Source of the DNA: Opisthorchis felineus
Lineage: Eukaryota; Platyhelminthes; Trematoda; Opisthorchiida; Opisthorchiidae
Length of the DNA stretch: 64,000 bases
NCBI GenBank assembly: GCA_004794785.1
Contig: SJOL01008950.1
Span: 976,988-1,040,987 of the forward strand
Direction of reading: 5' to 3'
The translations under genes and the position numbers were made by a program. Positions 40,101 to 54,300 of the stretch are shown here, piece after piece. Under the pieces are notes generated by a model that did not search any database, was not told where the DNA came from, and saw only the letters and a program-made list of their open reading frames with translations. Positions within the stretch are counted from its first letter, which is position 1. Each line of letters opens with the position of its first letter.

Positions 40101-43100
40101 AAAAATTCCTCCACATTATTTGGAAGGCATCACTGGAGTCAGATGATGCTTGGATATTTACCAACCAGGGTTCATAGGCCAAGAACGTTTCACGACTGAC
40201 TGAAATCTAGATGATACGTTATAATTCGACATAGTGGAGTTTGACCAAATAAACAGTCTTACGCAAACCAAGATAAAACTCTTGGATGCAGACACAACAG
40301 TTGCTAGTTATACACATGCAAGAAACATTTTGAAAGATCTACAAAATCACGATAATCCGCCAATGAGCCCATAGCCTCAGAAATCCAAAACATAAATCCT
40401 TGTCAGTCATGACCTAGTTGTTAATTCCCTCCGAAGAGAGGCCACACGCCTATGAAAGGGTCGATCACCCTATTTCTCCAAGGCGGTTTCTCCTGTGCTT
40501 GTTACTAAGAAACCAACCATACAATAGGTAAAAGCAGAAAGGAAGGAAAAGAAAGCTACTAGCGCTGAAACGACAGGTCATCGACTTGAAAAGAATCACT
40601 ATGACTCAGCATGGAGTATCAAATGGGTTTTCCTGATTTAAATTTGTTTACTGGACGAGCTAACAGCCATTCCGCCACAAGGTTACCGACTTCCGACAAT
40701 TCCCCATTTAAGAAAACGAAATGCATCATCAAGGGGGGAGGGGTTTCGTCTCGGTAGGCGCTAATAACAGGAATCGGACCGTATGCCAGCCACACATAGC
40801 TGACAAAAATCAAATGATTCATGGCTTATTTCAACAGCCTCGTTCAGAGAACTACAGAATCTTAGGCAATTTTGAAGCAAACGTTCCGTATATATTCAAT
40901 ATCCTTCACCATACGTAAATGAGAGTCACACTAGCGTAACGCAGCAGCGACCCGCGCATATTCCTCGATTGTCACCCCAAACAGCTGGTGCATCTAGCAC
41001 CGCTAGTACTACATCATTCTGTGGTAGAAAAGAACGCTCCAAGACAGCAGTGTTGTTGGAAGAGAGTCAAGCCATCAAAATATAGGGCTAAAAACAGGAC
41101 GAATGAATCCAAGATAAATCGGCATTTAATGAAGTCCAGTTGATTTTGTCGTGCAAGCAAGCAGAATCCCCCTATCAATAAATACGTCGATGTAACTAAG
41201 CCAATCCTCGAAATACACTCACTCTTTTTGGTCCGGATTAACTGAAGCGGTTTCAGTGGGAAAGTAGGGGAGAGCAAGGGTGTGGTCAGAACCTTAAAGG
41301 TTCAGCAACTGACGCCTTTCGTCCCTATCAAATGGATGAGGAAGAATCACACTACCTATCCAGAAGCGATCAGATATGAATGATAGTCCACCGTTTATCC
41401 TTCAAATGAACGCCCTGCACAAGAGCCCTTTACTTTTTTTTGCTGGAACGATATTCAGGATTTCGAAGTATGTTTCAACACTACTCATATGGCTGACATA
41501 AATGCTGGACAATCCAGCACCGGTTTCGCCTTCCTTGAGGCGAATATTATTGACGAGAGATTCAGGTGAATTTGATTTGAGACTCCCATCAACAACAACT
41601 TAGCTTGAGAATGAGTGTTTATCTCAATTTGGAGCTCTAGTGTGAAATAAAGGGAAGGAGATTTGGGGACTACCTCGTGAGCCATAGGTGTGAAAGCGGG
41701 GATTTGATCTACTTTATGAATAGTACTGAAACCCATCGATCATTTGCCACAACTTTCTGAAAGTCAACAGTTACTTGGCCGAAGATTCGCGCCTACGCAA
41801 CATCGTGTGCCGGCCGTGCACACAATACACGAGCACGCATTGATGGTTAGCGAACAAGCTAGCCAGGACAGCACGACCCCACCTACTTTGTTGGAAATGA
41901 GAAGGTCAGAGGTCATGACAAGGTCTGCTTTATGCCACTGAGCGACGCACTCGGATGTCCAAATCTGGCTTATCTGGTCTGCAAACTGATAGTTTAATCT
42001 TGAAATTGAAGAAAACGGCTTTCAAATATAATTGAAGCTGGTTGCATTCACTGGTCTACAATAAACTCAGCGATTTCACGACGAATATCATTCATTGTGC
42101 AAATGCAGTTTCTGAGTAGAAAGAATAAAAGACCTCGTGGGACGGTTACAGATTCAATAAGAAACCCGGACGAGTTGCAGGGTGAAAAAGGATCTTTCCA
42201 TCATCTTGTGTATTGTCTCAAGTCGGTCAAGGGAATACTGGTCAAATCGCAACGCTAATCGAGAACGCTTACTTGGTACTAACACGCTGTAAAAAATAGT
42301 GGGTGGCAGCTGTTAGGTGACACTGAAGAGTCGTCACAAAAGGATGGTTCCTGGTGGATCACTCCGAGGGACGAAAAGGGTATTCTTTAGGCTCATCGTA
42401 TTTTACCATCCCAGCAAGCAAACAGAAACAGAGTACGATTCTGTCCATCCTTGATATTGTTAAGTTTCGTGGAGGACCATGGTGTTACCATAGTCTGGTG
42501 CGAGGTACTACTACAATCTTGGTAGCAGACAGTTACTGCGCATGGAGGGTTGTTTTCCGTGCCGAAACATAGATGGACAGATTTGGCACGGAAAAAGGGA
42601 ATGAAAGGTGTTTCGAAAAGTCTGGGTGCTAGTGCTGTCGTCCGTCTTCCAGGATGGAACCCAAGTGACTCACCCTCCCTGTGCTTGACTGGAGACACCG
42701 AAAGACAGGGCGGTTAACGGATACCAGTGGCGTTCATGCCGGCAGTTTCTAGCCAAATTGTCCGACTGAGTGCCGGTAGTCTAAGCTTACACCCCCTCCC
42801 TGTTCCACTTTTCTTCTTCCCATTATAAGACTTTATCCAAATAAATTGACACTGCTGTGCCGCAGTCAAGCACCAGTGCTCTCCTCTGGTGTTGCTGTCA
42901 GTAATGATGTTGCGAGCACACAAAACAGTTGCCGCCATCTGAAGAGATGGCGTCGACATCGAAAGTGCGTTTTTTAGGGGTCAAAAGACCAAATAGACGT
43001 CTTTTCTGAGGGACTGTCTCTCTAGGAGAGGAACAACTGTATGTTCCCCTGAAGAGTTAGTACACCGGAAAGACGAAAAACCATTCACTCCTGGTGCTGA

Positions 43101-44425
43101 ACCCAAACACCATACCAATTATTTATCGAATCCCATGCACCGTATTTCTATTAAGCATACGTATAAACGGAAAAGACTCTGTGAGACAAACAGTACCATG
43201 GTGCTCTCCGTACGTTGTTTAACGAGTGTTACCTACGAAAAGTAACTAGCCGTTGTGTTTCGGGAGGGGTTGCAATCAACACCGTAGTTGTTTCAGTAGG
43301 TTTATATGTGCATTACTGAAGTTTGCTCACCGTTGAACGGTAAACATAGATCTACACGTTTGTAGGGGTTCTACTGCTTAGAAACACTGAAGTTTCCCCC
43401 TTTTGGCCCCCTGAATTCGAACACATAAATATGGCACAGAATCCCAGTTTTTCGACTCTACTTACTAGATGATTGCTGAGAAGCATAGCGACCTTTGGTT
43501 TGCCCTAAATTTATTCTCAGTAGACAGCTCGACGCGAAACTTTACGTAGGTTGAAACAGGTCGATTCCAATCCTCCGGACGATGGCCATGTCGTTACCAT
43601 AGTCGACATCATTGACAGCCGATAGCAGGTTATATACGTACGGGCACACCAACGTGTTTGAGTCTTCGGACATGAGGCGTTTGTCTCAATCTGTTCGCAA
43701 GGTGCTTCCCACCAAATTCGATTAACAGATACTGTTAGTATTCATATTACTGAAGAATCCCTGCCGTCAGCATGAGTGTATAGTTGTCGATAAAAGTAGC
43801 TTTCCTACTATACGATGCAAGAAGTTTATAGACGCGTTGCAATTGAAGACACAGGTACAAACTGTAGCCGCAGACTTGTGATAATCACTGAAGCCGATCA
43901 ATTTGCTCAGCCTAACATTATGATTTGCCGCCTCCTCATGTTTAGGTTAGTATCTCCACTCATGTTTTGCCGCACTATAAATTATCAAAACCTCGGTATG
44001 CAGCACTGGCTGTATCCATGAGTGCATTACTCTTGGTATGCGAAACCAAAGTATACTGCTCCAAACGAAAATACGAAAATAGACAACCACTGAACTTGTG
44101 GTCTTTCGGTATACTATCACTGAAGCGGCCTGTCGTCACACGTGGATCGGTTTCCGAAGATTCTCTTCGAATCTGTTTACCGAATCCATTGCGGAAGACT
44201 GCAGAATTTGGTACCTTAAGTCATTTCGTAGTGGACGGCGCTTGTCTCTTCGTTTGCAGAATGGGCTTTCTCTTCATGATTTATCAAACATACTCCCCTA
44301 AATTAGCTCTTATCACCATTCACAGTTGATCATCTTTTAGAGAGCAATCTGTGTTTGCTAGTTTTCCCTTTTGAGTGTGGCTAGAGAAGCGCGCATATTT
44401 TCTTATCCGAATTCGATATCATTAT

Positions 44426-44430
<5 letters not shown>
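37106..44430. other. Intergenic stretch, mostly unassigned
   Basis: Hammerhead-repeat copy 8 lies at 41488-41590. Otherwise I see only short open frames and possible very old LINE remains near 38200-38420. No gene can be supported. Confidence 0.45.
41488..41590 (-). repeat. Hammerhead-repeat family, copy 8 (fragment)
   Basis: The minus strand reads gggagtctcaaatcaaattc...aatctctcgtc (arm), then ctcaaggaaggcgaaaccgg and tgctggattgtccagc. The 5' half of the catalytic core is missing. The CTGGATT 3' strand differs from the GTGGGCT of other copies and recalls the schistosome Sm-alpha ribozyme. Confidence 0.5.
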
Positions 44431-44457
<27 letters not shown>

Positions 44458-44459
44458 AT
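44431..44459. repeat. (TA)n microsatellite
   Basis: About 29 bases of TA repeat just before the 5' side of the LINE at 44580. Confidence 0.85.
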
Positions 44460-44579
44460 GCATGATTTGGTGAGCCAGTTGCATCCAGAGCCAGCCGACC
44501 TAAAGCCGCCGCCTTGAAGTGGTGATCGAGCTTGAGTGCTGTAATGATCCTGCAGGCGACACTAGCTTAAACTCCGTTT

Positions 44580-47360
44580 CACAAGGTGCAACCATGCCAG
44601 GTAGGCCAAAGGGGAGCAGTTAGATCAAGAGCAGCGAGAATCCGTACTACGAGGCGATCTGGGGGTAAAGTTGTACTGTCCTCTGCGATAGGAGTGTGAA
44701 GGCAGCAAGGTGTTTTCACAAGGCGACGAGCATGTCCGTATTCAAGGAAGCAGCGACGCTGATTTGCCCCAAGGAAGGACGGGCTAGAAAAGGTCGGCCC
44801 TAAAAACCGCACACTCCGATCGCCCGACGGTTGGCCGTGACCCCCAGCGCATTACTCAATACAGTCGAAATACTTTTAAAACCAAAGAGTCCGGTGCTGC
44901 TCAAAAGGCACCTGCTGCGCGCAGCCACATCAGGAGTGAGACAGTAATGCCCTACTCCCTACGCCCTCGGGTTAGGCCAACCCCTTGCAACCGAGCAGGT
45001 CAGACTATTGAGTCGTCGGTTCCAGGAAGGAGGGAAACACTATTGCTCGCTGCCTCGCGGGCCAGACTTTTGAGTCAAAGGCTCAAGGTGGGGCATCTCA
45101 ACCACAGCTCCTTCTTCAGCCTGGGCAATCGGGAAGTATCATTTGCCCGAACAGTCCTGTGTCCACCGATATCCCTCCCCAACCTCTTCCCACCACACAA
45201 GCAAACGTTGCTGGGTCACCTGATTGTCAGTTACCTGACAGATGGGCCTTATGCTCCCTGCTGCCTATTAACAATAAACAAAATAACACCTTCCTAAATC
45301 CATGAGATCCTTTCTATATAGGAGCTTTTAACAACCGTACCCTATGTGGAATTGGCAAACAGGTAATGCTTGCTGAAACATTTTACTCCCTTAAAATTGA
45401 TGTATGCTGTCTCCAGAATACACATACAAGACCCAAATGTGGTTATGTATCTCAGAACGCCAAGGACCAACTCAGCTCTTCAACATTTCTCCCTTCGTGT
45501 GTCCGGTGATTCAGAAGCGATAGCTCATGGAATGGCCTCCTGCAACACAGCCTCTGGAGACAGTTCATGTGGCCGAATGGAATGGAAACCTTCATCGCCA
45601 GTCAAAAGAGGAAAGCATGAAATATCCGTGCTGAAACGTGAGAAGTCACCAGGACCGGACGGTTTGTATCCAGCCCTCTTCAAAGAAGGCGGAGAATCCC
45701 TGGCGACTCATCTGACAAACCCTATTAGTGCGATATGGAATAAGGAAAAAACGCCTATATAATGGGGCACGCCGACAGTTATTCCTATCTTCAAAAAGAG
45801 TACGTGAAAGCTGCGTGAAAACCACCGTGGCATCAGCCTGATAGCTGTGGTATCGAGGATGCTCTCTGGTCTTATCCTTCGACGGTTGACTGAACACAGA
45901 GAGAGAGACAGATCCGTGAAAACCAGGCTGGGTTCCGTCCAGCAAGAGGATGCATCGATCATATCTTCACCCCCCGACAGGTTCTGGAACAGCGACACTG
46001 CTTCCAGCAACCAACAATGGTTGTGTTTCTTAATCTGAAAGCCGCCTTTGACTCTGTGGACCGTCAGGCACTACGGCAGTGCCTATGGTGCAAAGGGGCA
46101 CCCCATAAATTCTTGACCCTCCTTAAGGCGCTGTACGCCAACTCCCGCGGCCGTGTGAAGGTCTACGGGAAGCTCTCGCCTGAGTTCACCACATCAATTG
46201 GCGTCAGATAGGGCTGTCCTCTTTCACCTTTCCTCTTCAACTTCGTCGTTGATACGATTGTGGAAGACTCACTATCAGCCTCTAATGCCTGTGGGGTCGA
46301 AGTGCTCCCAGGGCGTCCGCTCACAAATATCGAGTACGCAGACGACATAGCTCTTCTTGGATCTGACCTTGTGGTAATGCAAACAATATTAAATAATCTA
46401 AATAATTCCGCCTCACGGTTTGGCATGCGCTTCACACCTGCAAAATGTAAAGTGCTACTGTAAGACTGGGTGGGCTCGAACCCTACCCTCATGCATCCGG
46501 ATGAACCGATTGAGGTAGTAGACAAATTTGTTTACCTGGACAGCTGTATCAGTCCCGGTGGTCTCGCGAAAGACGATATTTCCATCCGGATTAGGAAGGC
46601 CAGAGCAGCTTTTGTGAACCTGCGTCACCTGTGGCGTAGGCGTGACACCAGCTTATCCGTCAAGGGTCGAGTTTACAATGCTGCGGTGCGCTCCATACTA
46701 CTATACGGATCAGAAACCTGGCCGTTGCGCGCCGAGGACGTCAAAATACTTTCAGTGTTTGACCATTGATGTCTCCGAAGCATTGCCCGAGTCTGGTGGG
46801 AACACCGGATCAGTAATGCTGAAATACGTCGAATGGTCTTCGGAAGAAACAACACACCCTCGATAGATGAACTGATCACACTGCATAGATTGCGCTGGCT
46901 TGGCCACGTACTGCGTATGCCAGTCGACCGATCTCCTTGAAGGGTTCTTTTCGCACAACCACGCGAAGAGTGAAAACGGGCCAGGAGAGGTTAAACAAGG
47001 ACTTGACAATGAAGCTCGAAAACTATTACCAGCAAACTCAGTTGCGCTGGTCGTTGCCGACTCCCTGAATGGGGACTCCGAGACGGGACGCACCAATGGT
47101 TAGAGACATTGTCAGACAGTCACGCGCTCAATGGCGCTCATGTATCCAAGCTACTGTCTTCATTGTATAGCTCCCCTCCCAATCTCCTCAATTAAAAGTT
47201 CACTAACAACTCGTCATTTACGCATCAATTATATCAGCTACCGCCCCCAATGAGCAGTTACCTACCCCACCTCCCCAAATCATCGGTAGACGAAACTATG
47301 GCAGCTAGAACCACTGTACGGCAAGTACACGGTTGTTACAGCTGATGACGATGATGAGTT
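44580..47360 (+). mobile_element. RTE-like LINE retrotransposon, internally deleted and decayed
   Basis: This is the best LINE copy in the window. Its 5' part (44940-45300) is GC-rich. Remains of the APE-type endonuclease (RIHIQDPNVVMYL, about 45418-45530) are followed after a deletion by the reverse transcriptase. The RT has KSPGPDGLYPALFKEGG, the finger LKAAFDSVD (about 46029-46055), GCPLSPFLFNFVVD after a stop at 46209-46211, and the catalytic YADD at 46334-46345. The C-terminal part (SETWPLRAEDV, LRWLGHVLRM) is broken by stops. The 3' end is CTGATGACGATGATGA near 47355. At least four in-frame stops make it inactive. Confidence 0.88.
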
Positions 47361-47958
47361 GTTTCAGCAGTGCTTATTTGGCTCATGCTACGCTTTATAC
47401 CCATCCAAGGTAAATAAATCTGAAGGATTTCGGTTACCTTTCACTGGTATCATCCGACTACCATAAACAAATCAACCAATCCATTGTAGAATACGATTGG
47501 GCAATGTGAAGCAGATGGGTAGGGTAGTTTTGAACTTGTAATGAATTTGTTGGAAGAAGCTACTCATAACAAAATTCCCCAAAGTTACTTGGCACACTGT
47601 CATCCGGGGTTTCAAATACTTCTAGCAAAGCAGGCATCCGAAGCTTATACGGGGCTCATCATGTCACGAAAAAGATAACCAACTCGGTACAACAAGCTCT
47701 CTATTCTATTGACTAAAAAATGACACTATCGTGATCGAAAGTGAGTGATAAGGAAACAACAGTGGAAACACACGAAAATCGAGATGGGAATCTACTTTCA
47801 AAGCGAGCGAGGTGTACACGGTTGATTGTCACAGAATACTGTTGCGGCCATAGCTTCGAGTAGGAATGAGAGGATACGTTCGGATCATTAACTAAAGGTA
47901 GTAATGGGGTGATTGACGTCGCTGTGGGATTTGTCTACATGTACGCATAGCAGGAACT
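47361..47958. other. NCOA4 3' flank
   Basis: This is the expected 3'UTR on the minus strand. I found no AATAAA or ATTAAA in that orientation within 600 bases, so the poly(A) site is unknown. Confidence 0.45.
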
Positions 47959-48397
47959 TCACTCAGGCTTTGAACGGGTCTCAGCCACCAAAGGTGTTGA
48001 AGCGTGCTCTTTCAGCCCCTTGTCCACACCAACTGGCAATGCATCTGACGTCGTGGACAGGTTAGACAGTTTATGTAGGAGCCAGTCCTCGTAGTCATCT
48101 TTGTTTTCAAGTTTTGCTTGCACAGGTGTTAGGTTACTGTTCACACTCGGAGACTTCCGGAGAGCACGTGAGCATATGATTGGGGAATAAGCTGTGGTTT
48201 TATTGTCAACGCAGTCCGCAAGACAAACGAACGGGGACTGGACAACCACGGTGGACTCTTTAGCGATCGCAAAATCACTTTTTTCAGTTGTTCTGCGTTT
48301 TGGCGGTAGGATGAGATCTTCGACAGCTGCAAAGTCTTCAAAATCTGGTTGACTAGACGAAGGTACTGCCAAATTAGGTGTTCCCCGTTGCAGCCAG
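47959..48397 (-). CDS. NCOA4: NCOA4 last exon (DYEDWLLHKL motif and stop)
   Basis: The exon follows tgacttttccttcactcag. The joined frame reads G then WLQRGTPNLAVPSSSQPDFE, and further on ENKDDYEDWLLHKLSNL, a WLL motif of the family. It ends ...ETRSKPE and TGA. Human NCOA4 ends in a KEKWLYR block that I do not see here, so a further spliced exon is possible. Confidence 0.75.
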
Positions 48398-51300
48398 CTG
48401 AGTGAAGGAAAAGTCATAAAGTGCTGGTAAAAGTACTTTTACGTTGGTACGTGCAAAAATAGGAAGGCAATACAGTTATCGCGCGACTATGTGAATAGAT
48501 TTCCGAAACATAATCAATAACGCGACAATCATTTTCGCGCAGGAGTGAAAAGTCAGTCCGGCCATTGCGTCCTTGCGGAAAAGCACGTGATCGTATAACT
48601 GGAATATGGTGTGCTAAACATTAGTGAATGAAGTTGAAACATGCAGTTTTGCATTCTGTTCAAGTCTAGTGTAGAAGTGTACGGCAACAACACAGCTAAT
48701 CCACTCTCATCGGTTACGAGACGTAAAACATGCTGCTTATACGCAAGGCCGGAGTACCAAGCCAATAACCGGTGGTGATCTCACGTACTTTCAGGTGTGC
48801 ATCCCGCAGCTGACTGAAACTAAGAAAACGTTGACCACTTTCCTCAACATTTCCCATAGATAGGGCCTCCAGTGGTTTTTATCGACTACCTGTGAGCACA
48901 GGATTCCGTCAAACACATCAGGTCAAGTCAACAATGAAGCCATGAGGATGCATTCACAGCCGTCACAATTTTAGCATACACAGACAATAAAATATGATAC
49001 ATACTGGAAACCTAAGCACAGGATCATAATGAAAGATGTATTCGAGGATGGAACCGGTTAGAATTACTGTTAATATGCAGGCAACTTGAATACGGGATAG
49101 TAGTATTGAGGCATTTCCAAAAAAAAATTCCATAGCTTGATTATGCATTGGAAGTGGACAGAGATTTCGGAGGATCGGAATGCAGAGTGACCCTTATCAA
49201 ATAAGACTTCAGGCAAGTATTGGTTGCAAGCTATGAGATGCTGACTAATCGGTGGGACAGAAGGAAATACACCGGAAGGCCCATTATATTCAAAAACAAC
49301 ATTGATGGATCGGGATAAAACGTGGAGCCTTTCTCCTTAAAGACAACAGACCGAAAAAGAGAGCGGTATAGCTCATGCGAGAGGATACAGATAACAAGGA
49401 CTGCGGATGGACACAATCCGTGGATGTCAAGAACAATAGGAGTCCTGCTTTATCAAAAACCAAGTGAACGTGCTCAGACTGGGAGAGACTGCGAGTGAAC
49501 GTGACACCTTAGTGTTCTACGAGCATATAGTTGAGGATGGTCCTATTACCAGTCAAAAGGCTTTGACAGAGAACTGCAAAGCGTTTGAATGCAGCTGTCT
49601 AGTAAAAGAGTAAGTGACATATGAAACGGAAAATAAGATAATAGTTCAGCTGTAGCACCCTTTCGGTGCCTAGCTGCCATGCCACCCGAAGGAAACACGA
49701 AGGCTGAGATACTGCCAGGTTTCCCAAGCCAAGACAGGAGAACTCGAGATGCAGAGGTCGGGTTCGAACCACGGACCTTCCAGTCAGTAAATTCGCGCTC
49801 TAACCACTGAGCCATATTGCCCCCATGAAACAGGTAATCAAGATAATAAAGTCGCAAATTGAGCTTCAACATGGGGTAAAGACTGTGAGACCAAGTTGGA
49901 ACAGCCAATATCGTTCGCATACTCGCGACCCGTTATATGGGGTGATAACGGGCCCTTAACATAGGAAGAAAAAAGCAGATAGGATGGCGACCTGAAGCAC
50001 ATCATCAATTATGAGAAGCATCACAGGCTATGAACTGCACGTATCCATAAGAAAGATTAGATAAGATGCTAAACATAGCATAACCTAGTCCGTCTGCAGC
50101 AAATGAGTTGAGCAGTACCACTCGGTCCAGTTCAGGAATAGTAGTCACATGATATCACCATCTGATAAAACAGCGAAAAGGATTAGAACCATGGCACCGG
50201 CAGGGATAGGAAAAACATCTATTTTCCACTATCTGTTCTAACAGAACTTTCGCGAAAAACCTAAAGAGATGAGAAGTACAGGCAATCAAGCGCAACTTAT
50301 TGGTACCTTTTTCGAGGATGCGATCATCTAGACGGATCTCCAAAAACTGGGGAGCTTTCCTAAAGAAAAACGAAATGGAGTCAGTCAAGGGAAACCAAGG
50401 GTAGCGGTACATTCTTTCAGTAAGAGGGGAAACGGCATATCGGTACCAAAGGTCTTGTTAGGTTGGTGGCGAACAAGCTATCCGCGGATATCGCTGCATT
50501 CATGGGAGGAATGGAACGGGGCGGGGTATTTACATAGAAAAGGGGATTCCACTGATAAGTTCTCTGCATCAACGTTAGACCTGGGACGGACCCAGGAAAC
50601 TGCCGCAGCAAGGGTCACGACTCACAAAATGGTCTCACTACAGAGGGCCAACTTCGGTTGTGTTAAAGTACAACAGGTATTTTAATCGGTTTCGCTGGCC
50701 CGATTTGTAGGTTGTTTATCAACTTCAAAACCAAGTACCAAGGGTAGGTTGGCTGCAGCTGCTACAGTTTCGGTAACCAGAAAATGGGAGAGCAGCAGAG
50801 ACATAACTAAGCGTTAGAAGCGATGGCATGTTCGGTTACTTCGGGAACTGGGCAGCTAGGCATTGGAGGCGATAGCCTTGATGCACGAGCGCCAATGACT
50901 GCGCGATTGAGCCATTTCTGCCAGTCATTAACCATTGGCGGAACCCCCATCCACGTAAGTGGTAGTTGTCGACCCTACTGAGTTTACTGGTTACCGTTTT
51001 CATAATTCGTTACCAAGTCATAGACTGTCTACCTCTCGGTCGCTTCCACTCATTACAGGGTTGGGGGAAAAGAGTTCTGCGAGGCAGACGGTCCTCTGAC
51101 ATGCGGAGTACATATCCTAACCAGTATAATATATGGAGCGCGAGTAAGTCATACATCGTGAGGGAGTTCCTTTTCCCAAAAACTACCTCGCGTACCTCAG
51201 CACCGCCAATTTGACGTTCCCACCGAACCCAGCCAACGCTTCGTACGGACCGACAGCCAAACACTGACAGCATCCGTACGTTATCCGCGATTTGTGAGCG

Positions 51301-54300
51301 ATCACCAGTTACCATTAGAGACGCTTTGAATAAGCGGATTAGAATATCTCAGTCCTCAGGAAAATAGTTTCCACTGGACAACAGAATCAAGATTTGTCAG
51401 CCATGACTTCAGCCGAACAGGATCCTTAACATAGGAATTCTTGAAGGACTTGATATGCGGAACACGCTACCACAAAGCCAGAGTTACCGAGATTGCTTGT
51501 GCACGGATATGGTCAAAACTCGTTTAGACGTAACACACCATCCATAAGGTTGCTGAAAAATCTTCGATAATCCAGGGTCGGTTTCGCCCTCTGCGGGGCT
51601 GTGGGGAGTTACGTCTGGACAATGCAATGTGATTTCTCCAATATCGTACCAGCTGAAACAAGAAGGCGGCCTTGAAGAACATCATAAACGAGAGATTCAA
51701 CTGAGTCTCCCGTTAAAACCAAATTCGTGTGCAAATAAGAGTAGTTGGCAAAGGTCCAAACTTCTCTGAAATTGTCATCCACTTGTTCGACGACTGATTG
51801 AGTTTAACTAATACATGGGTAACAGGTCCACTAGCAGCTCATACAATTAAACCGCGTGGGTTGAACCGGTTGGCGAACATCGTCAAGCATGCACTACATT
51901 TTTGGGAGCAACGAATCAATAGTGGCATTCAATTCCCAAGTGTCAACTTCGCCACTTATCACATTGGCATTTTTATTCCGACTAAAAACGAATGGATGAT
52001 ACTAGCGATATGGATAGTAAAAAAGAAAGGGTGGAAAAAAAGTACCAATGAACACACAGCGTACCCTTGAATGCCAGGAAGTGAGCTCGCATTGTCCACA
52101 TTTACGTTTGCGGTTCTAGGCTCTACCCAATTGGACCAGTGTGACGCGGCTATTTGGTTTAACTGTGCTACGACAGGATGAATAGTTCCATTTGTCGTGA
52201 CAGACGATGAATGGGAGGGTGGGTCAGAAGGGTTCATCACTGGCGTGTTGTTAGCGACATTAGCAGTATCGGCGGGTCCCATGATTGTATCATCCGCAGC
52301 ATTAAGACACTGCATACGGGCACCACAGCATGTTGGTCCTCCTGGACCGCCAATGCATTGAGCATAAGGACAACCCTTTATGGTAATCGTTTCCATAAGA
52401 TCAGATTGTTCAAGCGGCTGAAATCAGACATATTCGGGGTGCTTTTTAAGAGAGATATGATGGGCGTGGCAAGCTCACTTAAACCTCTCGAAAACATTGA
52501 AAACCCAAGTGGGAAGTAGATCTTCAGAAATCTTACTGGTGGCTTGACAAAAGTAGAACGCTCACTAATCGCCCCAGTTACGTACTAATCTGCTGCACGT
52601 CTCCTGGGGTCACTCAGGTGTTTCCTAACTTATCGTTGCTTTCCGTGTGCTCTGATCGTCCATACATGCTCACATATGATGTTAGTGACCATTTTTCTGC
52701 GGTCGACATACATGTGAAAGCTGAAATTACGGAAAACTTACAGTACTCTTACTTAATGCAGGTTGGAAAACTGGTCAGGTGGCATTTTCCATGTATCTTT
52801 GCAGATGATTGAAAAAAAAGGGGGTGACCAAGTCTATGAGAACCGCTGCAGCAGAACATTCGTGAGGGCATAGGTGGTGGGGGGCGTTCATCATCATCAT
52901 TAGCAGCTGTAAGAACAGCGAACTTGTCGTACAGTGGTTATAGCTGCCACAGTTTCGTTCACCGATGATTTGGGGAGGTGGGATAGGTAGCTGTGCATTA
53001 GAGGCGGGAGCTGATAAATTGGTGGATAAATACAGCACTGTTAGTGGACTGTCAAAGGGGGAGATTGGGAAGGGAGCTATGTATTAAAGACAATAGCTTG
53101 GATGCACGAGCGTCATTGAGTGCGCAACTGGGCCATGTCTGACAATGTCTTTAACCATTGATGTGCCCCGTCTCGGGGTCCCCATTCAGGGAGACGGCAA
53201 TGACCAGTGCAGCCGAGTTTGCTGGTACTGGCTTTCATTCTTCGCTGCCAAATCATTGTTTGACCTACCCTGGGCTCGTTTCCACCCTTCGCGTTAGTTA
53301 CTGGACGACAGTATTTTTTTAGTGGGAGGGGATCTGTGGCAACGAGCAACGCCTTCTAAAACTTGGTTTTGCATGGAAAACAAACAAAACAATGACAAGT
53401 TAGATTAGCTGAGATATGAGCTTGTTTTCCGTGGGATTTAGTACCTAGCCAATGGATGAGAGGATGACAGTCACTAGGAATCCACTTACATTCGATACCA
53501 CAAGCCGCAAGCAACAAACGGACTGGTATCCAACACTTGCAGAAAAGGCATTATCTTAATTCCTCAACCCAAAAGCGAAAGGACTCACGGGGTCCTTTTT
53601 GGCTTGCTGATTCTGTTCACATTCCTCCTCCATGCCAGAGGAGTTCGGTTCTGACTGAGACTGCAACCAAAGGGATAGATCAACAGGCCCAGAACTCAGT
53701 AAATGTGCCGGTAACAGTGGCAGCGATGAAGTGACACTGGTTGTACTGGCACTTGACTGCGTGGTTGTTGATGACACACCGGCTGGGAGGCGAAACTGTG
53801 TTGGAGAGCAAGGAACCAGTTCTCTCGTCGATTGTTCAGAAACAGAAAACCGTTTTTGATGCATGGAAGGAAGAATTGCAGAGAGTCCAGGCATGTCTCC
53901 TAATTCAGTCTAGAAATGCCGGCGGAAAGAAAAGAATCATGGTGCGATTTGTGGCACCAGCGAGAAAGCAAAATAACATGCCATTGTGACAGCCAACAAA
54001 AGTTCATTGACTATCTGGTGACAGGATATGAAACAACTGAGAATCTAAATTGCTAATTCAGTCCCATTTTTGAACCAAAATGCTGCATGAAAGAAACGAC
54101 GGTCAACGCATATAGTTCATGGAGCCTAAAAAAGCGGTTACTCCCAAAGAGGAGGGAGTTAAGCAATTGGCTTGCATTCAAGCGAGATCAACAGCCAGTA
54201 GACCCACCGAGCCGAAAGAAGTAATAAAACTTAAGAAACAGCACATACCGGGTCACAGAAGAGCCAGTCCCTTAAATCATCCATTCGGCCATTCGTAGAT

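Noticed and set aside
49546..49920. 124-codon minus-strand frame with MAQWLEREFTDWKVRGSNPT
   Set aside because: It is the chance translation of a tRNA-derived SINE; the same frame recurs at 31755-32108.
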